Notes: generated by a model from the sequence alone, not told the origin. Positions 1-8,265 are shown, counted from the stretch's first letter. The stretch: DNA of 64,000 nucleotides from Nonomuraea rubra (GCF_014207985.1 NZ_JACHMI010000001.1:11763001-11827000); one strand, 5' to 3'. A program made the numbers and translations.

Positions 1-1740
1 GTCCCGCCCGGCCGCGCCGCCGTCGAGCTGGCACACCACTGGTACGGCGCCCGCGACGACCGCTGGGCGCTGATCTCGGCCTGGGAGGCGGCACAGAAGT
101 CGTTCAAGGCGTACGCGTACACCGAGGCCGTCCAGCTGCTGGAGCGCGTGCTCATGCTCTGGGTCCGGGTGCCCGACGCCGCCGGCCTCATCGGCGCCGA
201 CCACACCGCCGTGCTGGAGCGCGCCTCGGAGGCCGCCAACGCGGGTGGCGACGTGGACAGGGGCCTGAAGTTCGTCAAGGCGGCGCTGGCGCAGCTCGAC
301 GAGGCCGAGGAGCCGGAGCGGGTGGCCCAGCTCATCAAGCGCAAGGCCGCGTTCAGGAACTCCAAGAACCAGACCGGCGTGATCGACGACCTCAGGCACG
401 CGCTGCAGCTCGTCTCCCAGGACAGCCCCGACCGGGCCGAGGTCGTGATGACGCTGAGCCGCCACCTGATGCTGCGCGGCCAGATCGAGGAGGCCGACGG
501 GCTCATCGCCGAGGGCCTGCGCCTGGCCAGGCAGTACGGCGACCGCTGCCTCGAAGGCGACCTGCTGATGAACCAGGCGCTCGGCCACTCGCTCAACGGC
601 GAGACGGAGAAGACGATCGCGCTCAACGAGCAGGCGGCGCGGATCGGCCGGGAGGAGCGCTCGCCGCGCCTGATCACCCGGGCGCTCGGCAACAACATCG
701 ACGCGCTGCTCGACATGGGCCGCGAGGACGAGGCCCTGCGCCTGGCCGAGGACGGCTACGGCATCGCGAAGCAGTACGGCCGGCTGCGCGGCAGCGGCCT
801 GTTCATCGCCAACAACTGGGCCGAGTCGCTGGAGGTGCTCGGCCGCTGGGACGAGGCCATCGAGATCGTCGAGAGCGCGCTCAGCCACGGCCCCGTCCTG
901 CGCCACCGGCTCGCCCTGCTGCGCGTGCACGCCGACATCGCCATGGCCAGGGGCGAGCTGCAGCTCGTCGAGGCCCTGCTGGCGGAGATCGGCGTGTTCA
1001 AGGACCACCAGGAGGAGTTCGTCCAGGACCTGGTCAACAACGCCCGCCTGCGCATCGGCTGGCGGCTGGCCACGGGGGAACCCGCCGCCGCGCTGGACGA
1101 GGCGGAGCGGGTGCTCGCGCGTTTCCGCCAGCCCAGCAAGGCCATGCTCGGCTGGCGGCTGCTCGCCCTGCTCCGTGTCGTCTGCGACGCCGCCCAGGAC
1201 GCCGAGCCCGCCCGGACCGACGCGGTACGCAGGCACGCCGCCGAGGTGGCCGCCGAGCTGACCGTCATCGGGCCGGTCGTGGAGGCGTACCGGCTGTCGT
1301 ACTCCGGCGACTTCGACGCCGCGGCGGCGGCCTGGGAGCGGCTCAGGCGCCCGCACAACCGCGCCAAGGCCCTGCTGCGGGCGGCCGGTCACGCCGCGGC
1401 GGGAGGCGACAGGGAGGGTGCGGCGACCCGGCTCAAGGCGGCGCTCCCGCTGGCCCAGGCGCTGCGCGCGGCCCCGCTCGTCGCCGACATCGAGGCGCTG
1501 TCGCGCCGGGTGGGCGGGCTGCAGCCGGGGCAGGAGCCGTCCGAGCTGCTCACGCCGCGCGAGCTGGAGGTGCTGCGCCTGGTCACCCTGGGGCGGACCA
1601 ACCGCGACATCGCGACCGAGCTGTTCATCTCGGCGAAGACGGTGAGCGTGCACGTGTCGAACATCCTGGCCAAGCTCGGCGTCACCACGCGCGGCGAGGC
1701 GGCCGCGGCCGCCCACCGCCTGTCGCTGCTCTCCTCCTAG
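1..1740 (+). CDS. LuxR-family regulator, 5' truncated by window edge
   Basis: The frame is open from the first base, so the N-terminus lies outside the window. The last 60 or so residues are a LuxR-type helix-turn-helix: LTPRELEVLRLV, then a recognition region around NRDIATELFISAKTVSVH and a C-terminal NILAKLGV. The long helical part before it is rich in Ala, Leu and Glu, as in the TPR-like sensor half of large LuxR (LAL/MalT-like) regulators. An N-terminal ATPase domain is probable but not visible. Its target is unknown. It converges on the Gdt1-like gene, 19 bases away. Confidence 0.85.
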   Translation, partial: VPPGRAAVELAHHWYGARDDRWALISAWEAAQKSFKAYAYTEAVQLLERVLMLWVRVPDAAGLIGADHTAVLERASEAANAGGDVDRGLKFVKAALAQLDEAEEPERVAQLIKRKAAFRNSKNQTGVIDDLRHALQLVSQDSPDRAEVVMTLSRHLMLRGQIEEADGLIAEGLRLARQYGDRCLEGDLLMNQALGHSLNGETEKTIALNEQAARIGREERSPRLITRALGNNIDALLDMGREDEALRLAEDGYGIAKQYGRLRGSGLFIANNWAESLEVLGRWDEAIEIVESALSHGPVLRHRLALLRVHADIAMARGELQLVEALLAEIGVFKDHQEEFVQDLVNNARLRIGWRLATGEPAAALDEAERVLARFRQPSKAMLGWRLLALLRVVCDAAQDAEPARTDAVRRHAAEVAAELTVIGPVVEAYRLSYSGDFDAAAAAWERLRRPHNRAKALLRAAGHAAAGGDREGAATRLKAALPLAQALRAAPLVADIEALSRRVGGLQPGQEPSELLTPRELEVLRLVTLGRTNRDIATELFISAKTVSVHVSNILAKLGVTTRGEAAAAAHRLSLLSS

Positions 1741-1759
1741 AGGAACTCGCTGCTCTCTC

Positions 1760-2329
1760 CTAGAGGAACGCCTCCACCAGGAGGACGACCCCGAAGACGG
1801 CGAACGCGGCGGCGGCGCCGTACCTGATGACCTTCTCGGGCAGGTGCTTGCCCAGCAGGCGTCCCACGAGGATCGCCAGCGCGTCGGCCGCCACCATGCC
1901 CACCGTCGAGCCGATCCACGTGCCGACCCAGTCGTCGTAGCGCGTCGCCAGCGTGATGGTGGCCAGCATGGTCTTGTCGCCCAGCTCGCTCAGGAAGAAC
2001 GCCACGGTCACCGCGATCAGGGCGTTCCTGGTGGTGCGCTGGGCCTTCTTGGACTCCTCCTCGGTCAGCTCGTCACCGCGCAGCGTCCACAGGGCGAAGC
2101 CGAGGAAGGCCAGGCCCGCCACGATCGAGATCGCCGTGGTCGGCAGCCAGTCGCCGACCAGCCCGCCCAGCGCCACGCTGAGCAGGTGCACCACGAGGGT
2201 GGCGACGGTGATGCCGAGGATCACGGTCCAGGCCTTGAACCGGGTGGCGAACGTCATCGCCATGAGCTGGCTCTTGTCACCGAGCTCGGCCACGAAGATG
2301 GCGACGGTGCTGATCCAGAAAGCTTCCAA
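1760..2329 (-). CDS. TMEM165/Gdt1-family (UPF0016) cation exporter, probably manganese
   Basis: The protein has the family's two inverted halves, each with the signature E-L-G-D-K-(S/T): ELGDKSQ early and ELGDKTM in the second half. About six hydrophobic helices surround them. I place the start at a TTG reading LEAFWIST, because family members begin with a very similar MEAF segment and AGAGGA sits just upstream; an in-frame ATG 60 bases earlier is less likely. The family exports Mn2+ (or Ca2+) across the membrane. A manganese riboswitch-like leader lies upstream, which supports the Mn role. The length of 189 residues is normal. Confidence 0.88.
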   Translation of the reverse strand: MEAFWISTVAIFVAELGDKSQLMAMTFATRFKAWTVILGITVATLVVHLLSVALGGLVGDWLPTTAISIVAGLAFLGFALWTLRGDELTEEESKKAQRTTRNALIAVTVAFFLSELGDKTMLATITLATRYDDWVGTWIGSTVGMVAADALAILVGRLLGKHLPEKVIRYGAAAAFAVFGVVLLVEAFL

Positions 2330-2428
2330 CTGGTCCTCTTCCGCGCGACCAGGCCGGAAGCAGGCACCCGGGGAGAGGTTTTCGGGCACGACTTCGGCCC
2401 GGCAGCGTCTTGGTCATGACTGCCAGGC

Positions 2429-2523
2429 CGAAGGTCTCGTCCGCCCGTTTGAAAGGCCCGCGCGACCGGGCACCCGGAGGCGCCAGTATGTCGATCACGC
2501 GATTGGGACTACTCCCCTTCGGT
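2429..2523 (-). promoter_or_regulatory. yybP-ykoY (Mn2+) riboswitch candidate
   Basis: The minus strand reads GAAGGGGAGTAG at the 5' end and GACGAGACCTTCGGC at the 3' end, so the closing helix GAAGG/CCTTC pairs. In between are CGACATACTGG and a GC-rich internal stem. This is the conserved layout of the yybP-ykoY aptamer, which binds Mn2+ and commonly precedes Gdt1-like exporters. It ends about 100 bases before the exporter start, leaving room for an expression platform. I matched it by eye, not with a covariance model. Confidence 0.75.
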
Positions 2524-2558
2524 AATTCCAACCCACCATAACAGGCCGCGTCCGGTGG

Positions 2559-3602
2559 TTATTCCCCGAGGGAGCAGCCCACCAGCACCGGCTCGTTGAC
2601 CAGGGTGACCCCGAACTTCTCGCGCACCCCGTCACGCACCTCCCCGGCCAGGGCCAGAAGGTCGGCGGCGGTGGCGCTCCCGGTCGGGTTGGTGAGGGCG
2701 AGCGTGTGCTTGGTGGAGATGCGTACGGGGCCGCGCTCGTACCCCTTCGGGTAACCCGCATGCTCGATCAGCCACGCCGCCGGCACCTTGATCAGCCCGC
2801 CGGGCAGCTCCCAGCGCGGATGCCCCGGCGCGCGCCCGGCCAGCTCCGCCGCCTGCTCCGGCGTGAGCACCGGGTTGGTGAAGAACGAGCCCGCGCTGCG
2901 CGTGTCGGGATCGTCCGGGTCGAGCACCATGCCCTTGCCCCTGCGCAGCTCCAGGACGGCCGCACGGGCCCGGTCGAGCGGCACCCGGCCACCGGCCTCG
3001 GCGCCCAGCCTCCGGGCCAGCTCCTCGTACGCCAGCGGGCCGGACAAATCCGAGATGTCCAGCGCGTACGTCACCGCCAGCACCACGTACCTGCTCAGGT
3101 CACGCTTGAAGAGGCTGTCGCGATAGGAGAACCCGCACTGCCGCGCCTCCAGGTCGACCACCTGCCGGGTGCGCCGGTCGTAGGCCCGCACGCACCTGAT
3201 CGTCTGGGCGACCTCCTGCCCGTACGCGCCGACGTTCTGGATGGGCGTGGAGCCCACCAGGCCGGGCACGCCGGACATGCACTCGATGCCCGACCAGCCC
3301 TCGGCCACCGCGCGGGCCACCAGCCGGTCCCAGTCCTCGCCCGCCTCGACCACCAGCACGACCTGCTCGCCGTCGCGCGAGACGGCCACGCCCTCGGTGG
3401 CGACCTTGACGACGAGCCCGTCGAAGCCCGCGTCGGACACCACGACGTTGCTGCCCCCGCCGAGCACCAGCGTGGGGACGCCGTTCATGTCGGCCTCGGC
3501 GATCAGGGACACGAGCTGCTCCGCCGAGGTCGCCTCGGCGAAGTCGCGGGCGGGGCCGCCCAGGCGCAGCGTGGTGTACGGCGCGAGCATCTCCATGAGC
3601 AA
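2559..3602 (-). CDS. murB: UDP-N-acetylmuramate dehydrogenase
   Basis: MurB reduces UDP-N-acetylglucosamine enolpyruvate to UDP-MurNAc with NADPH and FAD in cytoplasmic peptidoglycan synthesis. Visible signatures are the FAD-binding GGGSNVVVSD, the central SGVPGLVGSTPIQNVGAYG, the AGSFFTNPVL stretch with the catalytic serine, and the C-terminal VNEPVLVG with the conserved glutamate. The length of 347 residues fits the longer actinobacterial form. The frame opens with TTG; an ATG two codons later is equally possible. MurB next to MaoC genes and rpmG is a recurrent actinobacterial order. Confidence 0.95.
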   Translation of the reverse strand: MLMEMLAPYTTLRLGGPARDFAEATSAEQLVSLIAEADMNGVPTLVLGGGSNVVVSDAGFDGLVVKVATEGVAVSRDGEQVVLVVEAGEDWDRLVARAVAEGWSGIECMSGVPGLVGSTPIQNVGAYGQEVAQTIRCVRAYDRRTRQVVDLEARQCGFSYRDSLFKRDLSRYVVLAVTYALDISDLSGPLAYEELARRLGAEAGGRVPLDRARAAVLELRRGKGMVLDPDDPDTRSAGSFFTNPVLTPEQAAELAGRAPGHPRWELPGGLIKVPAAWLIEHAGYPKGYERGPVRISTKHTLALTNPTGSATAADLLALAGEVRDGVREKFGVTLVNEPVLVGCSLGE

Positions 3603-3655
3603 CTAGCTTATGAGGCACTCGGCATGCGCAGCACCCCCCGTCCTGGCTCAGCGGC

Positions 3656-4774
3656 TCAGGAGGCGCTCAGCATGCGCAGCACCCCGTCGTAGTTGCGGCG
3701 GGACTCCCGGTCCAGGTAGGCGGGCGGCACGTCGTGCCTGCCGAGCCGCTCCACGGGCGGCTGCTCGTCGGGGACGACCAGGTCGCCGGGCAGCGCCAGC
3801 GAGAACTCCAGGTCGGCGTACGCGCCGTAGCAGGCGTCCTCGGGCAGCGCGCCGATCGCCTGCGCCCTGCGCACGGCCAGGAGCCCCCCGGTGAGCGCCC
3901 GCACCTTCCCCGGCCCGGCCTCCCGCCACTCGGGCCCCTCGCCGCCGGGCCCCTGCCGCCACTGCGGCACGATGCCGATGCTGGTCTGGGCCGTGGCGCC
4001 GTCCGACGGCTCCACGCCCGTCCAGCCCGCCGCCACCGCGCCCGCCACGACCGCCGCGACCAGCGGGGTGAGCGCGTCGCCCCGCAGCGCCACGTCCGTG
4101 TCCATGAGCACGTGCACCTCGGACTCGTCCAGTTGGAGCAGCTTGGCCCGGCTCTCGCCCCAGGTCGCGGTGCCGCCGCGCCAGTGCGGCTGCTCGGCCA
4201 CGTGCCAGGCGGCGATCCGCTCCGGGTGCCGCTCGGCCAGCTCGCGCAGCACGTCGCCGGCGCCGTCCACGTTCCCCAGGTCGAGGGCGAGCACGCGGGC
4301 GTCCGTGTGGTCCACCAGCGACTGCAGGCACCTGCGCACGTCCTCGGGCCAGCCGTCCACGAGCAGGCTCGCGCCGACCGTCACGCCCTTGGTCTCCACG
4401 CGCTGCCGCTCGGTGTTGACGCCCAGGTGGTCGAGGCGGTTGGTGGCCAGCGTGCCGTCCCAGACGCGCTGGGCGTGCAACATCTCGTCACCGGGATCGC
4501 CGTGCTGCCCGGGATCCCCGGAGAAGCCCAGCTCGGCGGCGGGGTTCAGCCTGGCGTGCGTGCCCTTGGGCCGGGTGCCCGCCGTGCCGACGCCGGGCGC
4601 CCGCCCGCCACCGCCGAGTGCCGCGCCGCCTGCCGTGTCGCGGCCGGTTCCGGTGCCGCCCGCCACCTCCTCCGGCCGCGCGGGCCGCAGGTGGCCGGGC
4701 GGCTTGGCATCGGTCACCGCGGACACGGGGATGGATCGAACCGTCGGCCAGACCTGTCGCGCAGCATCATTCAT
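3656..4774 (-). CDS. Glycosyltransferase-like protein (GT-A fold suspected)
   Basis: The first 90 or so residues are Gly/Pro/Thr-rich and look disordered, so the true start may be internal. From about residue 130 the sequence resembles a family 2 glycosyltransferase: a beta-strand VGASLLVDGW, then VLALDLGN, and a DxD-type metal site in HVLMDTDVAL. The later LLAVRRA segment fits the acceptor half. No acceptor or sugar can be named. It sits between murB and the dehydratase pair on the same strand, but gaps of 34 and 53 bases do not prove an operon. Confidence 0.6.
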   Translation of the reverse strand: MNDAARQVWPTVRSIPVSAVTDAKPPGHLRPARPEEVAGGTGTGRDTAGGAALGGGGRAPGVGTAGTRPKGTHARLNPAAELGFSGDPGQHGDPGDEMLHAQRVWDGTLATNRLDHLGVNTERQRVETKGVTVGASLLVDGWPEDVRRCLQSLVDHTDARVLALDLGNVDGAGDVLRELAERHPERIAAWHVAEQPHWRGGTATWGESRAKLLQLDESEVHVLMDTDVALRGDALTPLVAAVVAGAVAAGWTGVEPSDGATAQTSIGIVPQWRQGPGGEGPEWREAGPGKVRALTGGLLAVRRAQAIGALPEDACYGAYADLEFSLALPGDLVVPDEQPPVERLGRHDVPPAYLDRESRRNYDGVLRMLSAS

Positions 4775-4808
4775 ACGGACACGCGCTACCCGGGAGCCGC
4801 CCTCCCTA

Positions 4809-5237
4809 TCACGAGAGCTGCACCACGGCGCGGGCCTTGGAGAGCACCTTCGCGTCGCCCGACCTGGCGGTGAGCCCGACGACCACCCTCTTGTCCTCGA
4901 GCTTCTCCTCCACGACCCCGCTCACCGAGATAGGCGCCCCCCGGTCGTCGTCGGGCACGACCACCATCGACGAGAAGCGCACCCCGAAGTCCACCACCGC
5001 CCCCGGATCGCCCGCCCAGTCCGTGACGAACCGCCCGGCCTGCGCCATCGTGTACATGCCGTGCGCGATCACGTCGGGCAGGCCGACCATCCTGGCGAAG
5101 CGCTCGTTCCAGTGGATCTGGTTGAAGTCCCCCGACGCGCCCGCGTACATCACCAGGTTGACCCGGCGCACGTGGTACTCCGCCGCCGGCAGCTCCTGCC
5201 CGACCTCGACCTCGTCGTACCTCACCGTGGCAGTCAT
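4809..5237 (-). CDS. MaoC/HadB-like (3R)-hydroxyacyl-ACP dehydratase subunit
   Basis: This single hot-dog domain carries the hydratase signature YAGASGDFNQIHWNE, containing the catalytic Asp and His of the MaoC family, and then HGMYTMAQ. In mycobacteria the catalytic HadB pairs with a non-catalytic HadA or HadC to dehydrate beta-hydroxyacyl-ACP. The gene begins one base after the stop of the HadA-like gene, so translation is probably coupled and a heterodimer is likely. The length of 142 residues is typical. Confidence 0.9.
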   Translation of the reverse strand: MTATVRYDEVEVGQELPAAEYHVRRVNLVMYAGASGDFNQIHWNERFARMVGLPDVIAHGMYTMAQAGRFVTDWAGDPGAVVDFGVRFSSMVVVPDDDRGAPISVSGVVEEKLEDKRVVVGLTARSGDAKVLSKARAVVQLS

Positions 5238-5238
5238 C

Positions 5239-5688
5239 TCAGCCCGCCCCTCCGCGCTCGACGATCGTGTTGTACGTCACACACACCGGCTCGCCGGCCA
5301 CCGTCCGGATGTCGCTCCTGACCGTCAGCAGCTCGTTGGCGCCGGCGGTGCGGATGTCGGTGATGGTGGAGGTCATGACCAGCTCGTCGCCGGCGTGGAC
5401 GGGCCGTACGTACTCGAACCGCTGCTCGCCGTGGACCACCATGGCCAGGTTCAGCCCCAGCTCGGGGTCCACCAGCGCCTCTCCGCCGCTCTGCAGGCTG
5501 AACACGATGGGGAACGTGGGCGGCGCGATCACGTCGGGGTACCCGGCGGCCTGGGCGGCCTCCCTGTCGCGGTAGAGCGGGTTGTTGTCGCCGATCGCGG
5601 CCGCGAACTCCTTGATCTTCACCCTGCTGACCTCGTACGGGGCACTCGGCGGGTAGGTCCTGCCCACGAAGTCACGATTCAAGGCCAT
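5239..5688 (-). CDS. HadA-like MaoC N-terminal domain dehydratase subunit
   Basis: The fold matches the FAS1-like dehydratase N-terminal domain: it begins ALNRDFVGRTYPP, continues with AIGDNNPLYRD and PPTFPIVF, and ends in VCVTYNTIVERGG. These proteins stabilise the acyl-binding tunnel of the HadAB heterodimer. I use the internal ATG preceded by GGGAG; the longer open frame upstream has no support. Upstream on the minus strand, TTGTTCTGTTAGCGT may hold a promoter. The gene probably forms an operon with the HadB-like gene. Confidence 0.9.
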   Translation of the reverse strand: MALNRDFVGRTYPPSAPYEVSRVKIKEFAAAIGDNNPLYRDREAAQAAGYPDVIAPPTFPIVFSLQSGGEALVDPELGLNLAMVVHGEQRFEYVRPVHAGDELVMTSTITDIRTAGANELLTVRSDIRTVAGEPVCVTYNTIVERGGAG

Positions 5689-5824
5689 CGCTGCTCCCTC
5701 GCATGTCTCCGTCGTCCCAGCGCTGATGGGGCCGACGCTAACAGAACAAGGTTCGGCTGTCGCTGGGGATGGGCTGCTTTTTGCCCGGGAACCGCGCGGC
5801 GCGAAAACGCCCGTAAACACGACA

Positions 5825-5853
5825 AACCGGCGCCCTGCTAGGGGACGCCGGTT
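5825..5853 (-). terminator. Intrinsic terminator after rpmG
   Basis: A stem AACCGGCG/CGCCGGTT with a short inner pairing is followed on the minus strand by TTGTCGTGTTT. It lies about 45 bases past the rpmG stop and separates it from the dehydratase pair. Confidence 0.7.
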
Positions 5854-5896
5854 GTGCGATATGTCTGTAGGAGGGCAGAAGCCCTGCCCGGAGGCC

Positions 5897-6061
5897 CTAT
5901 CGGGTCTCGCGGTGCGCGCGGTGGCAGCGGCAGTTGGGGCAGTACTTCTTCAGCTCAAGCCGATCCGGGTCGTTGCGCCGGTTCTTCCGCGTGATGTAGT
6001 TGCGGTGCTTGCACTCCTGGCAGGCCAGCGTGATCTTCGGCCTAACGTCGGTGGCAGCCAC
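5897..6061 (-). CDS. rpmG: 50S ribosomal protein L33
   Basis: A 54-residue protein starts at GTG and reads [18 protein letters not shown], with [12 protein letters not shown] near the end. The two CxxC pairs make this the zinc-binding (C+) form of bL33. The Lys/Arg-rich middle [16 protein letters not shown] is diagnostic. A weak AAAGG ribosome binding site precedes the GTG. It lies 71 bases after tRNA-Met on the same strand, the usual actinobacterial arrangement, and probably shares its transcript. Confidence 0.95.
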   Translation of the reverse strand: MAATDVRPKITLACQECKHRNYITRKNRRNDPDRLELKKYCPNCRCHRAHRETR

Positions 6062-6132
6062 TTGGGAGTGCCTTTCTACGTTCGGGACATGGACACGCCC
6101 GTACCCAGGCCTGACGACCTGGGTTGGGGCAG

Positions 6133-6206
6133 TAGCGGAGGCCGGACTTGAACCGGCGACACAACGATTATGAGCCGTTTGCTCTGCCTGACTGAGCTAC
6201 TCCGCC
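6133..6206 (-). tRNA. tRNA-Met (anticodon CAT, elongator type)
   Basis: The minus strand folds into a complete cloverleaf. The acceptor GGCGGAG pairs with CTCCGCT (one G-U), the anticodon loop reads CTCATAA, and the T arm is GCCGG-TTCAAGT-CCGGC. The terminal CCA is not encoded. The sequence lacks the GC-run anticodon stem of initiator tRNA, so this is the elongator. Confidence 0.93.
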
Positions 6207-6232
6207 TTTGAGCCGGAAAGGCCCGGCCCGTA

Positions 6233-6264
6233 GAGGATACCCGACACGGCGAGCACATTCGTAA
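6233..6264 (-). promoter_or_regulatory. Possible promoter of tRNA-Met / rpmG
   Basis: A TATCCT -10-like hexamer sits 27 bases before the tRNA, with TTACGA about 20 bases further upstream. The spacing is longer than ideal. Confidence 0.3.
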
Positions 6265-6409
6265 CTCACCCGGTCAGGTGGGGTGCTCCCAGTATGCCTC
6301 AGGAACCCCCGACAACCGAAATCAAATACCCGGCAGCCCCGTCTGCCGTCCACCCCGAGGGGTGATCAGCGTAGCAGCGGTCGCGGACCCCCGCACACCG
6401 GCCGCGTGC

Positions 6410-7483
6410 TCAGGTCCTGGCACCGAGCCGCCCGCGGACCTTGGCGAGCAGGTCGTCGGGAAGCGCGGCGTAGCCGTACAGGGGGAGGTAGGACTGGCCG
6501 GCGTCGCTGGCGGTGTAGTTCAGGAAGGTGAGCACCACCGGGTCTTTCCGGTTCGCGCAGACGATCTCGTAGGTGACGAGGATGAGCGGGTAGGCGCCCG
6601 GGACCTCGGTCAGGTAGTCGAGCCGCACCACGAGGTCGTCCGCGCGGCCGGCGCTCCTGGCGCCCTTCAGCGCCTTACTGGCGCTCTCCGGCGTGAGCGG
6701 GACGAACTGCCCGGCGGCGTTACGGATCTTCGCCATCTCCAGCCGGGCGCTGCTGGCGAAGCCGTACTCCACGTACCCGATCGAGTCCTGGCTGTGCGCG
6801 ACGGCCTGCGCCATGCCGCTGGAGCTCACCACCCCTTCCCCGGTGGCGCCGCTCCACCTCCTGGACGGCTGGTGCGGCCAGCGGCCGGCCGCCTTCAGGT
6901 ACGACAGGAAGTTGTGGGTGGTGCCGGAGTCGTCGGAGCGGTGGAAGACGCGGATCGCGGTGTCCGGCAGGCGGCTGCCGGGATTGTCCGCGGCGAGCTC
7001 CGGAGCGTTCCACCTGGTGATGCGCCCGCTGAAGATGCCGGTCAGCGTGGTGGGCGAGAGCTTCAGATCCGGCACGGTCGGCAGGTTGTAGGCCAGCGCG
7101 ATGGGCCCGATCACCATCGGCAGGTGCATGGCGCGGCCCCCGCACCGCTGGTCGGCCGCCGCCTGCTCCTGCGGGTTCATCGGGACGTCGGAGCCGGCGA
7201 ACACGCTGCGCCCGCTGACGAAGTCGCGGATGCCGTCACCCGAGCCGGTGGCGTCGTAGGTCACCCGCAGCCCTGGATGCGTGCGCTCGAAATCGGCGCG
7301 CCAGGCGTCCATCGCGCCCTTCTGCGCCGTCGAGCCGGAGCCGCGGACGGCCGCGGCGACCTGCGGGCTCCGGTGTTCGCGCTTGGTGCTCAGCAGCAGG
7401 ATCCCGATCGCCAGGGCGGCGCCGGCCGTCACGGCGATGGCGACGATCACGACCACTGCAGCGATCCAGGTTGACCTTGCCAT
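6410..7483 (-). CDS. PstS-family phosphate-binding protein, membrane anchored
   Basis: Residues 8-32 form one N-terminal transmembrane helix with no lipobox cysteine, so the protein is probably tethered outside the membrane. The mature part has PstS landmarks: VRGSGST, SDVPM, GPIALAYNLP, ITRWNAPEL, RSDDSGTTHNFLSYL and GYVEYGFA. These line the phosphate pocket of PstS. No pstC, pstA or pstB is nearby, so it may be a stand-alone sensor or scavenging protein. The start is backed by AAGGAAA directly upstream. Its 357 residues are near the usual PstS length. Confidence 0.85.
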   Translation of the reverse strand: MARSTWIAAVVVIVAIAVTAGAALAIGILLLSTKREHRSPQVAAAVRGSGSTAQKGAMDAWRADFERTHPGLRVTYDATGSGDGIRDFVSGRSVFAGSDVPMNPQEQAAADQRCGGRAMHLPMVIGPIALAYNLPTVPDLKLSPTTLTGIFSGRITRWNAPELAADNPGSRLPDTAIRVFHRSDDSGTTHNFLSYLKAAGRWPHQPSRRWSGATGEGVVSSSGMAQAVAHSQDSIGYVEYGFASSARLEMAKIRNAAGQFVPLTPESASKALKGARSAGRADDLVVRLDYLTEVPGAYPLILVTYEIVCANRKDPVVLTFLNYTASDAGQSYLPLYGYAALPDDLLAKVRGRLGART

Positions 7484-7620
7484 TTTCCTTAGGCTATGGA
7501 CCAGCCGGAATGCGGCCCATCAGCCACATCTCAAATTTCGGACTTGAACGAAAAGATGCGCCATACCCGCGGCCCCGGAAGGCCCGAGCAGCGGCGGCCG
7601 TGCCCTCACAAACGAGAAAC

Positions 7621-7649
7621 GCCCGACCCCGTGGACTTCCGGGTCGGGC
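7621..7649 (-). terminator. Terminator downstream of the tRNA-Thr locus
   Basis: A perfect 9-bp stem GCCCGACCC/GGGTCGGGC is followed on the minus strand by GTTTCTCGTTTG. It would end transcription of the tRNA-Thr whose 3' part lies just upstream, and marks the last clearly chromosomal feature. Confidence 0.75.
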
Positions 7650-7658
7650 GTAAAATGC

Positions 7659-7702
7659 GAGCCCCCAAACGGAATCGAACCGTTGACCTTCTCCTTACCA
7701 TG
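7659..7702 (-). other. Attachment site remnant: 3' part of tRNA-Thr(GGT)
   Basis: The minus strand reads CATGGTAAGGAGAAGG and continues through the T arm AACGG-TTCGATT-CCGTT to the acceptor 3' strand TGGGGGC. This is the 3' part of an actinobacterial tRNA-Thr with anticodon GGT, from the anticodon loop onward. The 5' half is absent: the sequence changes character upstream of the anticodon loop. This is what integration by a tyrosine recombinase into a tRNA 3' end leaves behind. The core is up to 44 bp. Confidence 0.85.
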
Positions 7703-7845
7703 CAGATTCGCGCATCGGGGCGACCAGCGAGGAAGCCCGTAAGGGCAGGTCAGAGTGTCAGTCCCTATCAGCGAACCCTCGGCAAGCCCTCGCATCATCG
7801 CCTGATCATCGCGAATCCATCGCGAATCGAACCGGAGCCGCCAGA

Positions 7846-7941
7846 CCGTCACCCGCCGTACCCGTCACGCGCCGGCCCGGCTGACGGCCGATCGACCGTC
7901 ACGTGAAACTTCAAGCACATCTTCCGTTCACGTATGTGACG
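7846..7941. repeat. CCGTCAC repeats next to the attachment site
   Basis: CCGTCAC occurs at 7846, 7862 and 7896, and inverted as GTGACG at 7936. Just before them ATCGCGAATC occurs twice (from 7808). Such short direct and inverted repeats beside an attachment core are typical of integrase arm or excisionase sites. The rest of the 310 bases up to the first gene holds no reading frame I trust. A GTCCCGGC/GCCGGGAC hairpin lies at 7955-7982. Confidence 0.45.
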
Positions 7942-8013
7942 ACGCATGCTGTCAGTCCCGGCGCAGGGGAGACAGCCGGGACCCACAGCAACAGCAGCAC
8001 CCAGGGGGCCTGA

Positions 8014-8265
8014 ATGACCCAACCGCCACCCACCACCATCGAGATGCGCGACTTCGAACGCCGCCTCCACATCGTCGAGCACACCTACCCGGCATGGTCC
8101 ATCCGCCGCCGCGCCCGCGACTGGATCGCCCTCCGCATCACCCAGACGCCCGCAGAGCAGACCACGGCCGGCGTCCGGCACTTCATCATCGAGCCGAGCC
8201 TGGACGCCCTCGTGGCAGCCCTGGACGAGCAGCTCCTCATCACACAGGTGCCCGACGCGGCCTGA
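8014..8265 (+). CDS. Hypothetical protein, 83 residues
   Basis: I do not recognise this protein. It is mixed alpha/beta with a basic centre (SIRRRARDWIALRI) and no membrane segment. A GGGGG ribosome binding site precedes the ATG, and a strong hairpin (7955-7982) lies in its leader. It is the first gene inside the element and converges on a GntR gene with no gap. A role near the attachment site, such as excision control, is possible but not shown. Confidence 0.6.
   Translation: MTQPPPTTIEMRDFERRLHIVEHTYPAWSIRRRARDWIALRITQTPAEQTTAGVRHFIIEPSLDALVAALDEQLLITQVPDAA

Noticed and set aside
1844..2525. Rightward frames opposite the Gdt1-like gene
   Set aside because: They mirror the exporter gene and its riboswitch leader and have no independent support.
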